64,000 nucleotides of DNA, taken from contig NZ_CYPW01000001.1 of assembly GCF_001458175.1 (NCBI RefSeq), forward strand, positions 142,417-206,416, written 5' to 3'. This document shows positions 29,219 to 37,126 of the stretch, one piece after another (position 1 is the stretch's first letter; each line of letters opens with the position of its first letter). The notes under the pieces were generated by a model. It saw only the letters and a list, made by a program, of their open reading frames with translations, was not told where the DNA came from and made no database searches. The stretch is from Shimia marina. GTDB lineage: Bacteria; Pseudomonadota; Alphaproteobacteria; Rhodobacterales; Rhodobacteraceae. Position numbers and translations under genes: made by a program.

Positions 29219-30787
29219 TCAGTCCCAGAGCCGATCCAGCAACGCTTTGGCACTGTCCAAATACTCAGCCTGCTTCCCCTCTGACATGCGATCCCACGTG
29301 CGGTAGGCGTGACCGATCCGGGGATTACGGCTCAGCTTCTCCCGGTTGCGCACCATAAAATCCCAATAAAGCGCATTGAAGGGACAGGCCCCCTCCCCAG
29401 TTTTCTGGGCCACGCGATAGCGGCAAGCCCCGCAATAATCGGACATCTTGTTGATGTAGTTGCCACTGGCCGCATAGGGTTTGGAGCCCAGCACGCCCCC
29501 GTCGGCAAACTGGCTCATGCCAATCACATTTGGGGCCTCAACCCATTCATAGGCATCGGCATAGACCGCCAGATACCATTCATGCACCGCATGGGGATCG
29601 ACACCGGCCAGCATGGCAAAATTGCCCGTCACCATGAGCCGTTGAATGTGATGCGCATAGGCTTCTTTGCGGGTCTGCCCGATCGCCTGCGCCAGACAGT
29701 GCATGTCCGTGTCCCCGGTCCAATAAAACGCGGGCAAAGGGCGACTGGCCTCAAAGAAATTCTCCGAGGTGTAGCCCGGCATCTTCAGCCAGTAGATCCC
29801 GCGCACAAATTCACGCCAGCCAATGATTTGCCGGATATAGCCCTCCACCGCATTGAGCGGCGCATGGCCTTCGTAGTAGGCCCGCTCTACACGGCGACAG
29901 ATTTCCATCGGCCCCAGCAATCCGGCATTCAGATATTGCGCCAGAACGGAGTGGTAGAGAAAAGGCGCATCGCTGAGCATGGCGTCTTGGTAATCGCCAA
30001 AAAGCGGCAGAGCCTGCGTGGCAAAAAGCTCCAAAGCCTCAAGCGCCCCGGCACGGGTGGTGGCAAACCCAAAAGGGTGCAACTCTCCAAAATTCTGCGG
30101 CAGGTGGCGCTCCACAAGCTCCAGAACCTCTTGGGTCACCGCATCGGGCGCAAAGGTCAGCGGGCGTGGCATAAAAATATCCGCCTGCGCCGCTTTGCGG
30201 TTCTCCGCGTCATAGTTCCAACGCCCGCCCTCCGGCTCTGTGCCCGCCATCAACAGCCCGGTTTTGCGCCGCATATCACGATAGAAATACTCCATCCGCA
30301 ACTGCTTGCGCCCCTTGGCCCAGCTCTGAAACTCCGCCTCCGAGCAGAGGAACCTGTCATCCTTGAGCATCGTCAACGGCACCTGTTGCGCGGCTGCCCA
30401 TTCAGCAATCTCAGCCTTTAGGCGGTATTCGCCCGGCGCACAGATCCGCACGCCAGACAGGTGATAGGTCGCCAAGGCGCGGCCCATCTCCCCCACCAAT
30501 GTGCCGCTGTTGTCCGCATCATCATACCGTGTGTAATGCACGCGCCAGCCCTCTGCGCGCAGCGCCTCGGCATGATGGCGCATCGCCGCAAACAGAAAGG
30601 CGACTTTTTTCTTGTGATGGGGCACATAACTGGCTTCGGCGGCCACTTCCGCCATCAAAATCACATCACGCGCCGGATCGGCGGCCTTGAGCGCGGCAAG
30701 CTCCAAGGAGAGCTGATCCCCCAAGACAACCACAAGCCTGCCCACTGACACATTTTCCTCTAGTGCATTTTGTCCTGTATGGGCCAT
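29219..30787 (-). CDS. Iron-sulfur (6-4) photolyase/cryptochrome, FeS-BCP group
   Basis: The ATG at 30787 gives 522 residues. The first part (RLVVVLGDQLS, then MAEVAAEASYVPHHKKKVAFL) is typical of the FeS-BCP group, which includes PhrB of Agrobacterium and CryB of Rhodobacter. The C-terminal half has the cluster cysteines CGACRYRV and a later ACPFN, with an earlier Cys (CRRVERAYYEG). Members bind FAD, a lumazine and a 4Fe-4S cluster and repair (6-4) photoproducts or act as blue-light regulators. It is on the opposite strand to the photolyase and DUF2256 genes, end to end. Confidence 0.87.
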   Translation of the reverse strand: MAHTGQNALEENVSVGRLVVVLGDQLSLELAALKAADPARDVILMAEVAAEASYVPHHKKKVAFLFAAMRHHAEALRAEGWRVHYTRYDDADNSGTLVGEMGRALATYHLSGVRICAPGEYRLKAEIAEWAAAQQVPLTMLKDDRFLCSEAEFQSWAKGRKQLRMEYFYRDMRRKTGLLMAGTEPEGGRWNYDAENRKAAQADIFMPRPLTFAPDAVTQEVLELVERHLPQNFGELHPFGFATTRAGALEALELFATQALPLFGDYQDAMLSDAPFLYHSVLAQYLNAGLLGPMEICRRVERAYYEGHAPLNAVEGYIRQIIGWREFVRGIYWLKMPGYTSENFFEASRPLPAFYWTGDTDMHCLAQAIGQTRKEAYAHHIQRLMVTGNFAMLAGVDPHAVHEWYLAVYADAYEWVEAPNVIGMSQFADGGVLGSKPYAASGNYINKMSDYCGACRYRVAQKTGEGACPFNALYWDFMVRNREKLSRNPRIGHAYRTWDRMSEGKQAEYLDSAKALLDRLWD

Positions 30788-30883
30788 CCCGATCCCCTGC
30801 GCCGTGCTGATGTTCACACTTACGATGCAGGACGGATCGCAGATCGAAAAATCAATGCATTGGGAAAGAAGGGCCGCACACCA

Positions 30884-32011
30884 TCAGGTCATAGCGTGCA
30901 CATAGAAAGCCTCGGCAATGGCGTCGCGCACCCGCTCAATCTCTCCATCGGTCATGTCCACGCTAAACGGCAATCCCAGAATATAGGGAGAAATTTTGTT
31001 CGTCATGCTTAAGTCGCCACGGGGAAAATGCGCATAGGCCTTGAGACGGTGAATCCCCTCCCCCCACCATTGCCGAGTCAGCACACCGCGCTTGAGCAGC
31101 TCAGACGCCAAAAAATCCGCAGGCATCTCGGTGGTGATGTGAAACGTGGAAGAGATGAAAAACGGTTTTGATGGGTTCGGGAAAACCGACAACGGCAGCG
31201 GCTCTAGCGCTTCGACCATCTTGTTGAAACGCTCTGCGAAACGACGGCGAGTCATATCCCAGCTCTGAAGCGACGCCAGACCCACCGCCGCATGATATTC
31301 ACTCATCTTATAATTGTGGCCAAACGTCTGCCCAATAGCGCCATCCAGATATCCAAAATTGCCATCTGCCAGAGCATTGCGGAGCACATCTTTGTTGAAG
31401 TCGATCAACCAGCCCCCTTCTCCCGAAGACAGGGTCTTGGTCGCATGCAGGCTTACCACTGTGGTCAGGTTTGGATAGGCTTCCAGCTCCTGCACAACGA
31501 AGTCAAAACCTGCGGCTGCGTCAATGATTACAGGAATGCCGGTCAGCGAGGACCACTCATCCCACTCCTGCAACGGCACACTTTGCCCAAAGGGCGCGAC
31601 AACCATCACTGCTGCCAGCTTGTCCAGAGGCATGTCACGCAGAGCCAAGGGCGAATAGGCCCAAGTGTCCTCTTCCACATCAACAAAGTAAGGCTGCATC
31701 CCCGCCTCAACCACCGCTGCAGCGGAGGCAACAAAACTCCATGCAGGCAGCGCGCAATATGGTCGACCAGCCAGCCCTCTCACCCGCAACACAGAGGTCA
31801 GACCTTGTGTGGCATTGCCCACTAAAATCGAGGACGAAACCGGGAAGTTCGCCGATTGATCCAGCTCTCGAGCAAACCTCCGATACAAAGGACCATGATT
31901 ACTGTAGTAGCGATTTTGATCAATTTCCTGCAGAAACGGCACCAAGTCTGCCGTGGTTGGCAGTTGCGGACGCATCACCGGGATCTGACTATATCCGACC
32001 GCTGCGCTCAT
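30884..32011 (-). CDS. DegT/DnrJ/EryC1-type aminotransferase
   Basis: The 375-residue PLP enzyme has the sugar aminotransferase layout: VGNATQGLTSVL near residue 65, VVIIDAAAGFDF-like segment (IPVIIDAAAGFDF), and the PLP lysine in SLHATKTLSSGEGGW. Such enzymes add an amino group to a keto-sugar nucleotide. The stop of the upstream acyltransferase gene overlaps its start (TAATG). With the neighbouring acyltransferase and glycosyltransferase it probably makes an amino-sugar for a surface glycan or for glycosylation. Confidence 0.83.
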   Translation of the reverse strand: MSAAVGYSQIPVMRPQLPTTADLVPFLQEIDQNRYYSNHGPLYRRFARELDQSANFPVSSSILVGNATQGLTSVLRVRGLAGRPYCALPAWSFVASAAAVVEAGMQPYFVDVEEDTWAYSPLALRDMPLDKLAAVMVVAPFGQSVPLQEWDEWSSLTGIPVIIDAAAGFDFVVQELEAYPNLTTVVSLHATKTLSSGEGGWLIDFNKDVLRNALADGNFGYLDGAIGQTFGHNYKMSEYHAAVGLASLQSWDMTRRRFAERFNKMVEALEPLPLSVFPNPSKPFFISSTFHITTEMPADFLASELLKRGVLTRQWWGEGIHRLKAYAHFPRGDLSMTNKISPYILGLPFSVDMTDGEIERVRDAIAEAFYVHAMT

Positions 32012-32670
32012 TAAAGTGGCCTTCCAGGCACACCCAGAATGCGCGATTGCGGCGGTACAGACCGGATGACCACCGTTCCTGCAGTGAGCATGGAGCCACG
32101 TCCGATCACGATAGGTTTGTCAGGCGTTCCATTGGAGATGATCGCGCCCGCCCCGACAAAAACGTCGTCCTCAATTTCAACATAGCCACTCACAATGGCA
32201 CCCGGAGCGATGGTCACATAGTCGCCAATGGTCACGTCGTGACCGATACTGATGTTGATCATGAGCTGTGTGTGTTCGCCGATCTTGACACAGTTGCCCA
32301 GCATCGTGTTGGGACCAACATACGTGCCAACGCCAATCTCGATCGCCTTCCAAGGGGGCTCCTCCCTATCTCCATCAGAATGTTGCGCAAATCGCGCTCC
32401 AAGTGCGCTAAACTCCTCTGCGACCTTGCGCCGGATGCTTGGAGTGCCAGGACACAGAAGAAGATCGCTGGTGTCCACATAGTCCCGCTTCCATGTCTCA
32501 AGAGAGATCAGCGGCAATTGCGTATGTTGCTCAAAACCATCCTCAGAGCCCAAATCCATGAAAGCCACAACTTCATAGCCGCGATCGGCCTGCGTAATCT
32601 CTTCATAAACGTACAGCGCCTGACCAGAGGTCCCATAAAGGACCATCTTTTTCTTTGTCCGGTCCGTCAT
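32011..32670 (-). CDS. NeuD-type sugar O/N-acyltransferase
   Basis: The 219-residue protein has an N-terminal nucleotide-binding region (KMVLYGTSGQALYVYEEI) and C-terminal left-handed beta-helix repeats (VGPNTMLGNCVKIGEHTQLMI, then GHDVTIGDYVTIAPGAI). This is the NeuD/PglD-type acyltransferase family. It acylates an amino-sugar nucleotide. The gene lies between the aminotransferase and a glycosyltransferase gene in the same direction. The acyl donor and sugar cannot be told. Confidence 0.82.
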   Translation of the reverse strand: MTDRTKKKMVLYGTSGQALYVYEEITQADRGYEVVAFMDLGSEDGFEQHTQLPLISLETWKRDYVDTSDLLLCPGTPSIRRKVAEEFSALGARFAQHSDGDREEPPWKAIEIGVGTYVGPNTMLGNCVKIGEHTQLMINISIGHDVTIGDYVTIAPGAIVSGYVEIEDDVFVGAGAIISNGTPDKPIVIGRGSMLTAGTVVIRSVPPQSRILGVPGRPL

Positions 32671-32719
32671 AGCAAAACCTCAAACATCAGCACATTTCTC
32701 AAATTCAAAAAATCTCTCA

Positions 32720-33673
32720 TCAAGCCGCCGCACCTCTTTCAAAGAACACATCCTCAAGGGACAAAACGTGCTTCTGAAACATCTGGAGAATGGCGCTGTC
32801 GTATTCCGCCAGAGAGAAATCCAGAAAGGCCTCCTGCTCGCAGAGAAATTTGTGACGGTCAAAGACGTCACGGCGCTGATAGTGTAGCACGCGTACGTCC
32901 TCAGGAGAGGACAGGCCACAGCGCAGCATCGCATCTTCATTGGTGCAATTATACTGAGGCCCGAGTTGCAGAAACTGCACCCGTTCCATTTCGATGGCGA
33001 CAGTCAAGGCCACCTGCAGAGCAAAAATATGCTTATTACCGGGCCGCAGCATGCGCGCCAGATCCAGCGTGATCTGCGCCATCCTCTTACCCAAAATCTC
33101 AAAGGCAGATCGGTTCATCACCGTGAAGCCCTGATTGATATACATCGGGCTTTTGCCCTGTGATGCAGGGGCCAGCGTATGATTGTAGTCAAACTCCGGC
33201 ATGGGTACATCAAACAATGCAAAAGCCTTTTGCCACCATTCTCGATTTTCATCAGGGTCTTTGGAAAACGGGGATTGATGCGCCATCATACCAGCCAGAG
33301 TCGGCCGATCCTGCGCCGCGACGATTTCAAGCAGCGGCTGAATGTCCTTGGTGATACACAGGTCCGCATCACACATGATGACCACGTCTTTTTCAAGTGG
33401 ATTGGCAATTCTGTCGATTACAGAGGCAAACTCCGTGGTCCGAACTTGTGGCGGGATAATCCGCCAATGCAGGTTGGGATCATCTTTGGACCAGGCATTG
33501 ATCTCTTTGGTCAACTCCGGCGTCGGGTCTTTGGGCATGCCACCAACAGAGACGTGGATCGGCACAGTCTCATAGCTACCGCCCAAATTCCGCAGCGATT
33601 TCACCGCAAGTTTCACATTTGAGTAAAATCCATCGGTTGGCAAAATGGGAATTCTTATTTCAAAATCAACCAA
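32720..33673 (-). CDS. Probable GT-A-type glycosyltransferase
   Basis: The 317-residue protein starts at a TTG (33673) preceded by AAGGA at a fitting distance; no ATG is available near the N-terminus. The first 30 residues resemble a nucleotide-sugar-binding strand-turn-strand (RIPILPTDGFYSNVKLAVKSL). CDADLC near residue 101 is the DxD-like metal motif of GT-A enzymes. The middle region (YINQGFTVMNRSAFEIL) fits an acceptor-side loop. No close family was recognised. It is probably the transferase of the small cluster with the aminotransferase and acyltransferase. Confidence 0.65.
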   Translation of the reverse strand: MVDFEIRIPILPTDGFYSNVKLAVKSLRNLGGSYETVPIHVSVGGMPKDPTPELTKEINAWSKDDPNLHWRIIPPQVRTTEFASVIDRIANPLEKDVVIMCDADLCITKDIQPLLEIVAAQDRPTLAGMMAHQSPFSKDPDENREWWQKAFALFDVPMPEFDYNHTLAPASQGKSPMYINQGFTVMNRSAFEILGKRMAQITLDLARMLRPGNKHIFALQVALTVAIEMERVQFLQLGPQYNCTNEDAMLRCGLSSPEDVRVLHYQRRDVFDRHKFLCEQEAFLDFSLAEYDSAILQMFQKHVLSLEDVFFERGAAA

Positions 33674-34317
33674 ACTTTTTCCTTAAACTCTCCTCGCAAT
33701 GCGCCGCGAAAAGGTCCTTTTTAAATTGCTCAGACACCCCAAACGGGCGACATCTTTTTAAAACTACATCCACACGGACGAAGACCGAAGCCGGCTTCAT
33801 ACACACCCAAAAGTGTTGCTTTAGTACAAAGGCAACGCATCAAACTGCGCGGCATTCGTCATGAAAGGCTCCACTCGCCTCAAGCCTGCCCGGCCTGTTC
33901 AGGCTTTACAGTCTAGGCCACTCGCGATCTGCAAGATCGTCCCTGCTAGCGCTCCATTGCAGTTATCTCCGCGATATGAACCGTCGCTTGCCCAAAATGC
34001 TCTCAGCAACCGCACGGAGAGAAATCCAAAATTCTCCTGTAAACTCACAATTTACTTCACCGTGCCAGACGGCATACCGCCGTGATCACAGGAAAATGTG
34101 TTAAAATTTATCGTAAAATAAATTAACTTGATGCGCTTTCGTGTCAATCTCAAAACACATGACAACGCAACGACCAGCCCATGATTTTACAACCATGGTT
34201 AATTGCAATGCACCGTCTGACCACCTCACTTCTCACTGAAAATGAGCGGAAAGACGTGACTGCCTCAAAATGGGCCGGCAACCCAAAACGCAGGTGTGAG
34301 GACGTGCAAGCGCCGCT
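33674..34317. other. AT-rich intergenic region without a recognisable gene
   Basis: About 640 bases between the glycosyltransferase and urtE. The G+C is visibly lower than in the flanks, notably at 34100-34200. No domain, tRNA or repeat was seen in any frame. It probably holds the promoter of the sugar cluster on the minus strand. Confidence 0.5.
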
Positions 34318-35013
34318 TCACACAGAGACGCTGTCCAACAAGGCGCCACGGTCCATTTCTGTCTTGCTCCCCTGCAACAGCACCTCCCCACGGCGCAGCA
34401 CCACAAAGCGATCGGCCAGATCATAGGCAAAGTCGAAATACTGTTCGACCAGCACAATCGCCATCTCTCCTTTGTCGCGCAGCAGTTTGATGACCTCGCC
34501 AATCTGCTGGATGATATTGGGCTGAATGCCCTCAGTCGGTTCATCCAGCAAAAGCAGTTTGGGCCGGGTGATCAGGGCCCGGGCGATGGCGAGTTGTTGT
34601 TGCTGCCCGCCGGAGAGATCCCCGCCGCGCCGGTTCTGCATTTCCTTGAGCACGGGAAACAGCTCAAACATCTCTTCCGGAACGACCCGCTCTGACTTGG
34701 GCAGACAGTTAAAGCCGGTCTCCATGTTTTCGCGCACAGTCAGCAGCGGGAAGATCTCACGCCCCTGCGGCACAATGGCGACCCCTTTGTGAGCCAGCGC
34801 CTGCGCGGGAAGCGGCGGCAGCGCCTCCCCATCCAGCGACAGCGTGCCACCAGAGCGGGGATGGGTGCCGGAGATAGCTTTGATCAGGCTGGTTTTACCG
34901 ACGCCATTGGTGCCCATGACACAGGTGACTTCGCCCTGCTGCGCCTCCATCGAAATGCCATTGAGGATCTGGGAATGCCCATAGTGCAACGTGATGTCTT
35001 TGAGTGTCAGCAT
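34318..35013 (-). CDS. urtE: Urea ABC transporter ATP-binding protein UrtE
   Basis: The 231-residue ATPase has Walker A GTNGVGKTS, the LSGGQQQQLAIARAL signature and Walker B LLLLDEPTEGIQPN. The LivF-like class with these features is UrtE. It is the last gene of the urtABCDE operon and starts one base after the urtD stop. It powers high-affinity urea uptake. No urease or urea carboxylase gene is seen in the window. Confidence 0.93.
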   Translation of the reverse strand: MLTLKDITLHYGHSQILNGISMEAQQGEVTCVMGTNGVGKTSLIKAISGTHPRSGGTLSLDGEALPPLPAQALAHKGVAIVPQGREIFPLLTVRENMETGFNCLPKSERVVPEEMFELFPVLKEMQNRRGGDLSGGQQQQLAIARALITRPKLLLLDEPTEGIQPNIIQQIGEVIKLLRDKGEMAIVLVEQYFDFAYDLADRFVVLRRGEVLLQGSKTEMDRGALLDSVSV

Positions 35014-35014
35014 C

Positions 35015-35755
35015 TCAGCGCTCCAGATAGACGTCGATCACATTCTGATCGGCGGTGACGTGATCCAGACTGCCCTCGGCCAGAACGGCCCCTTCGTGCA
35101 GCACGGTGACTTTGCAATTGAGGCGGCGCACAAATTCCATGTCATGCTCCACCACCACCACGGCGCGGGTTTTGGCGGCTTCGACCAGGATGTCGGTGGT
35201 GTGTTCGCGCTCTGCCGGGGTCATGCCTGCGGCGGGCTCATCCACCAGCAGCAGACGCGGCTCTTGGGCCAGCAACATGCCGATTTCCAACCATTGCTTC
35301 TGCCCGTGGCTGAGTTCGCCGGAGGTGCGGGTGAGCTGATCGGTGAGGCCGATCTGTGCGGCAAGGTCATCCACCTTGGCGAGATCCGCATCACTGGGCC
35401 GATAGGTCAGCACCGCAAACCAGCCGCGCGGCTTTTTGAGCGCCATCAGCAGGTTTTCCTGCACGGTCTGCTCTTCAAACACGGTGGGTTTCTGGAATTT
35501 GCGCCCGATGCCTTCCTGTGCAATGCGGGCCTCATTCATGCCCAGCAAGCTGATGGATTTCTCCCCCCAGATCACCCGACCTTCATCCGGCCGGGTTTTG
35601 CCGGTGACAATATCCATAAAGGTGGTCTTGCCCGCCCCGTTGGGGCCAATCACCGCGCGCATTTCCGCCTCGCCGATCTGGAACGACAGGTTGTTGATAG
35701 CGCGAAAGCCGTCAAAGGTGACCGAGACACCGGAAACTTCAAGAAGTGTGCTCAT
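35015..35755 (-). CDS. urtD: Urea ABC transporter ATP-binding protein UrtD
   Basis: The 246-residue ATPase has Walker A GPNGAGKTT, the LSHGQKQWLEIGM signature typical of UrtD/LivG, and Walker B LLLVDEPAAGMTP. The start overlaps the urtC stop by four bases (ATGA). It is paired with UrtE as the second ATPase. Confidence 0.93.
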   Translation of the reverse strand: MSTLLEVSGVSVTFDGFRAINNLSFQIGEAEMRAVIGPNGAGKTTFMDIVTGKTRPDEGRVIWGEKSISLLGMNEARIAQEGIGRKFQKPTVFEEQTVQENLLMALKKPRGWFAVLTYRPSDADLAKVDDLAAQIGLTDQLTRTSGELSHGQKQWLEIGMLLAQEPRLLLVDEPAAGMTPAEREHTTDILVEAAKTRAVVVVEHDMEFVRRLNCKVTVLHEGAVLAEGSLDHVTADQNVIDVYLER

Positions 35756-36933
35756 TGGGAGGCCTCCTTGGCCGCGCGACGGTCAGACAGGATGTCGATC
35801 AGCCCGCCAATGCCCTTGGGGGCAAAGAGCGTGACCAATACGAAGGACAGGCCCAAGAGCACCAGCCACCAGTCGACCCATTTGATGGTGTAAAAGCCAA
35901 GGTTCACATCCGGGGCCTGCCCGCCGGTGAACCATGTGGACAGCAGGCTGACGAATGCCGCGCCAATCACCGCGCCGTAAAGCCGTCCGCGCCCACCGAT
36001 GGCGACCCAGACTGCGAGATAGATCGAGGCAATCGGGGCGATTTCAGCGGGGTTGATGATGCCGGCCTGCGGGTAGTAGAGCGCCCCGGCGATGGCGGCG
36101 ATGCAGGCGGTGAGCGTAAAGATCACCAGCTTGTAGGTCTCCACCGAATAGCCAAGGAAGCGCGCGCGGGCCTCATTGTCGCGGATGCCACGAATGACAG
36201 AGCCGAATTTGCCGCTGACCAGCCAGGCACAGAGCACGTAACCCGCGCCAAGTGCTGCGGCCGACGCCCAGAAGAACCAGAGCGAGACATAATCCTGTGA
36301 GGCGGTCACGCCTGGCAGGTTTTGCAAACCCGAGAGACCATTGTTGCCGCGCAGGCCGCTGTCGTTCTGAAACAGATAGAGCGCCAGTGCGAGCGTCATG
36401 GCCTGCGTGAGGATGGAGAGGTAAACACCCGTCACGCGGCTGCGGAAGGCAAGCCAGCCAAAGATCAGCGCCAGAAGTCCGGGCACCAGCAGAACCAGCG
36501 CCAGCTGGATGGTAAGGCTGTCAGCAAAGGCCCAGATCAGGGGGAAATCGCTGCTGCCGACGACGCCAAAGATCTGATTGCCGATGGCGTCGATCACTTC
36601 GCCATCCGTAGGCGGGATTTCGGCGTTGGCGAGGCTGTCCACCACAATCAGGCGGGTGCGCTCATACATCAGCCACATGCCGATCATATAGCCACCAAGG
36701 CCAAAGAAGGCGAAATGGCCAAGGCTGAGGATGCCCGTGTAGCCCCAGATCAGATCCATCGCGAGGGCGATCAGGCAGAGGCACAGGGTCTTGCCCAATG
36801 TCTTGATAAAGCTCGTGGAAATCCCCCCCACGCCAAAGCCTTCGGACATGACAGTCACCAACAGGGTGAACAGCGCGAGGATGGCGAGGAAGATGAGAAC
36901 CGAGGGGTTCTTGGCGATGAAACTACGCTGCAT
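35752..36933 (-). CDS. urtC: Urea ABC transporter permease UrtC
   Basis: The ATG at 36933 has an AGGAG ribosome-binding site and gives 393 residues. A TTG 18 bases earlier is a less likely start. About nine membrane segments are seen, with the LivM-like pattern (GYTGILSLGHFAFFGLGGYM near residue 63). It forms the membrane channel with UrtB. Confidence 0.93.
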   Translation of the reverse strand: MQRSFIAKNPSVLIFLAILALFTLLVTVMSEGFGVGGISTSFIKTLGKTLCLCLIALAMDLIWGYTGILSLGHFAFFGLGGYMIGMWLMYERTRLIVVDSLANAEIPPTDGEVIDAIGNQIFGVVGSSDFPLIWAFADSLTIQLALVLLVPGLLALIFGWLAFRSRVTGVYLSILTQAMTLALALYLFQNDSGLRGNNGLSGLQNLPGVTASQDYVSLWFFWASAAALGAGYVLCAWLVSGKFGSVIRGIRDNEARARFLGYSVETYKLVIFTLTACIAAIAGALYYPQAGIINPAEIAPIASIYLAVWVAIGGRGRLYGAVIGAAFVSLLSTWFTGGQAPDVNLGFYTIKWVDWWLVLLGLSFVLVTLFAPKGIGGLIDILSDRRAAKEASQ

Positions 36934-36960
36934 GGGACAGGTCTCCTGCAAGCTGCACCT

Positions 36961-37012
36961 CCCGACCGAAAGGTCGGGCAGCCCCCGTACCGCCCCCCAA
37001 CGGGGCGGGGGC
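36961..37012. repeat. GC-rich hairpins between urtC and urtB
   Basis: CCCGACC-GAAA-GGTCGGG (36961-36978) forms a perfect hairpin with a GNRA loop, and GCCCCCG/CGGGGGC (36981-36987 with 37006-37012) forms a second one. They sit in the 193-base spacer between urtB and urtC and may be processing or attenuation elements. A similar GC-rich hairpin is at 61745. Confidence 0.65.
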
Positions 37013-37126
37013 TTGGTTGCAAATCATAGAATGGGTGGAAAGGGCGTGGCACATCATTGCGTTGTGCGTGTGGTGTGCGCCCCGTGCGGCACGAGGGCTG
37101 CCCTGTGTGTTGCACATCATCATGGT

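Noticed and set aside
33861..34085. 74-codon plus-strand frame in the AT-rich gap before urtE
   Set aside because: No domain, weak start context and no similarity to a small protein I know.
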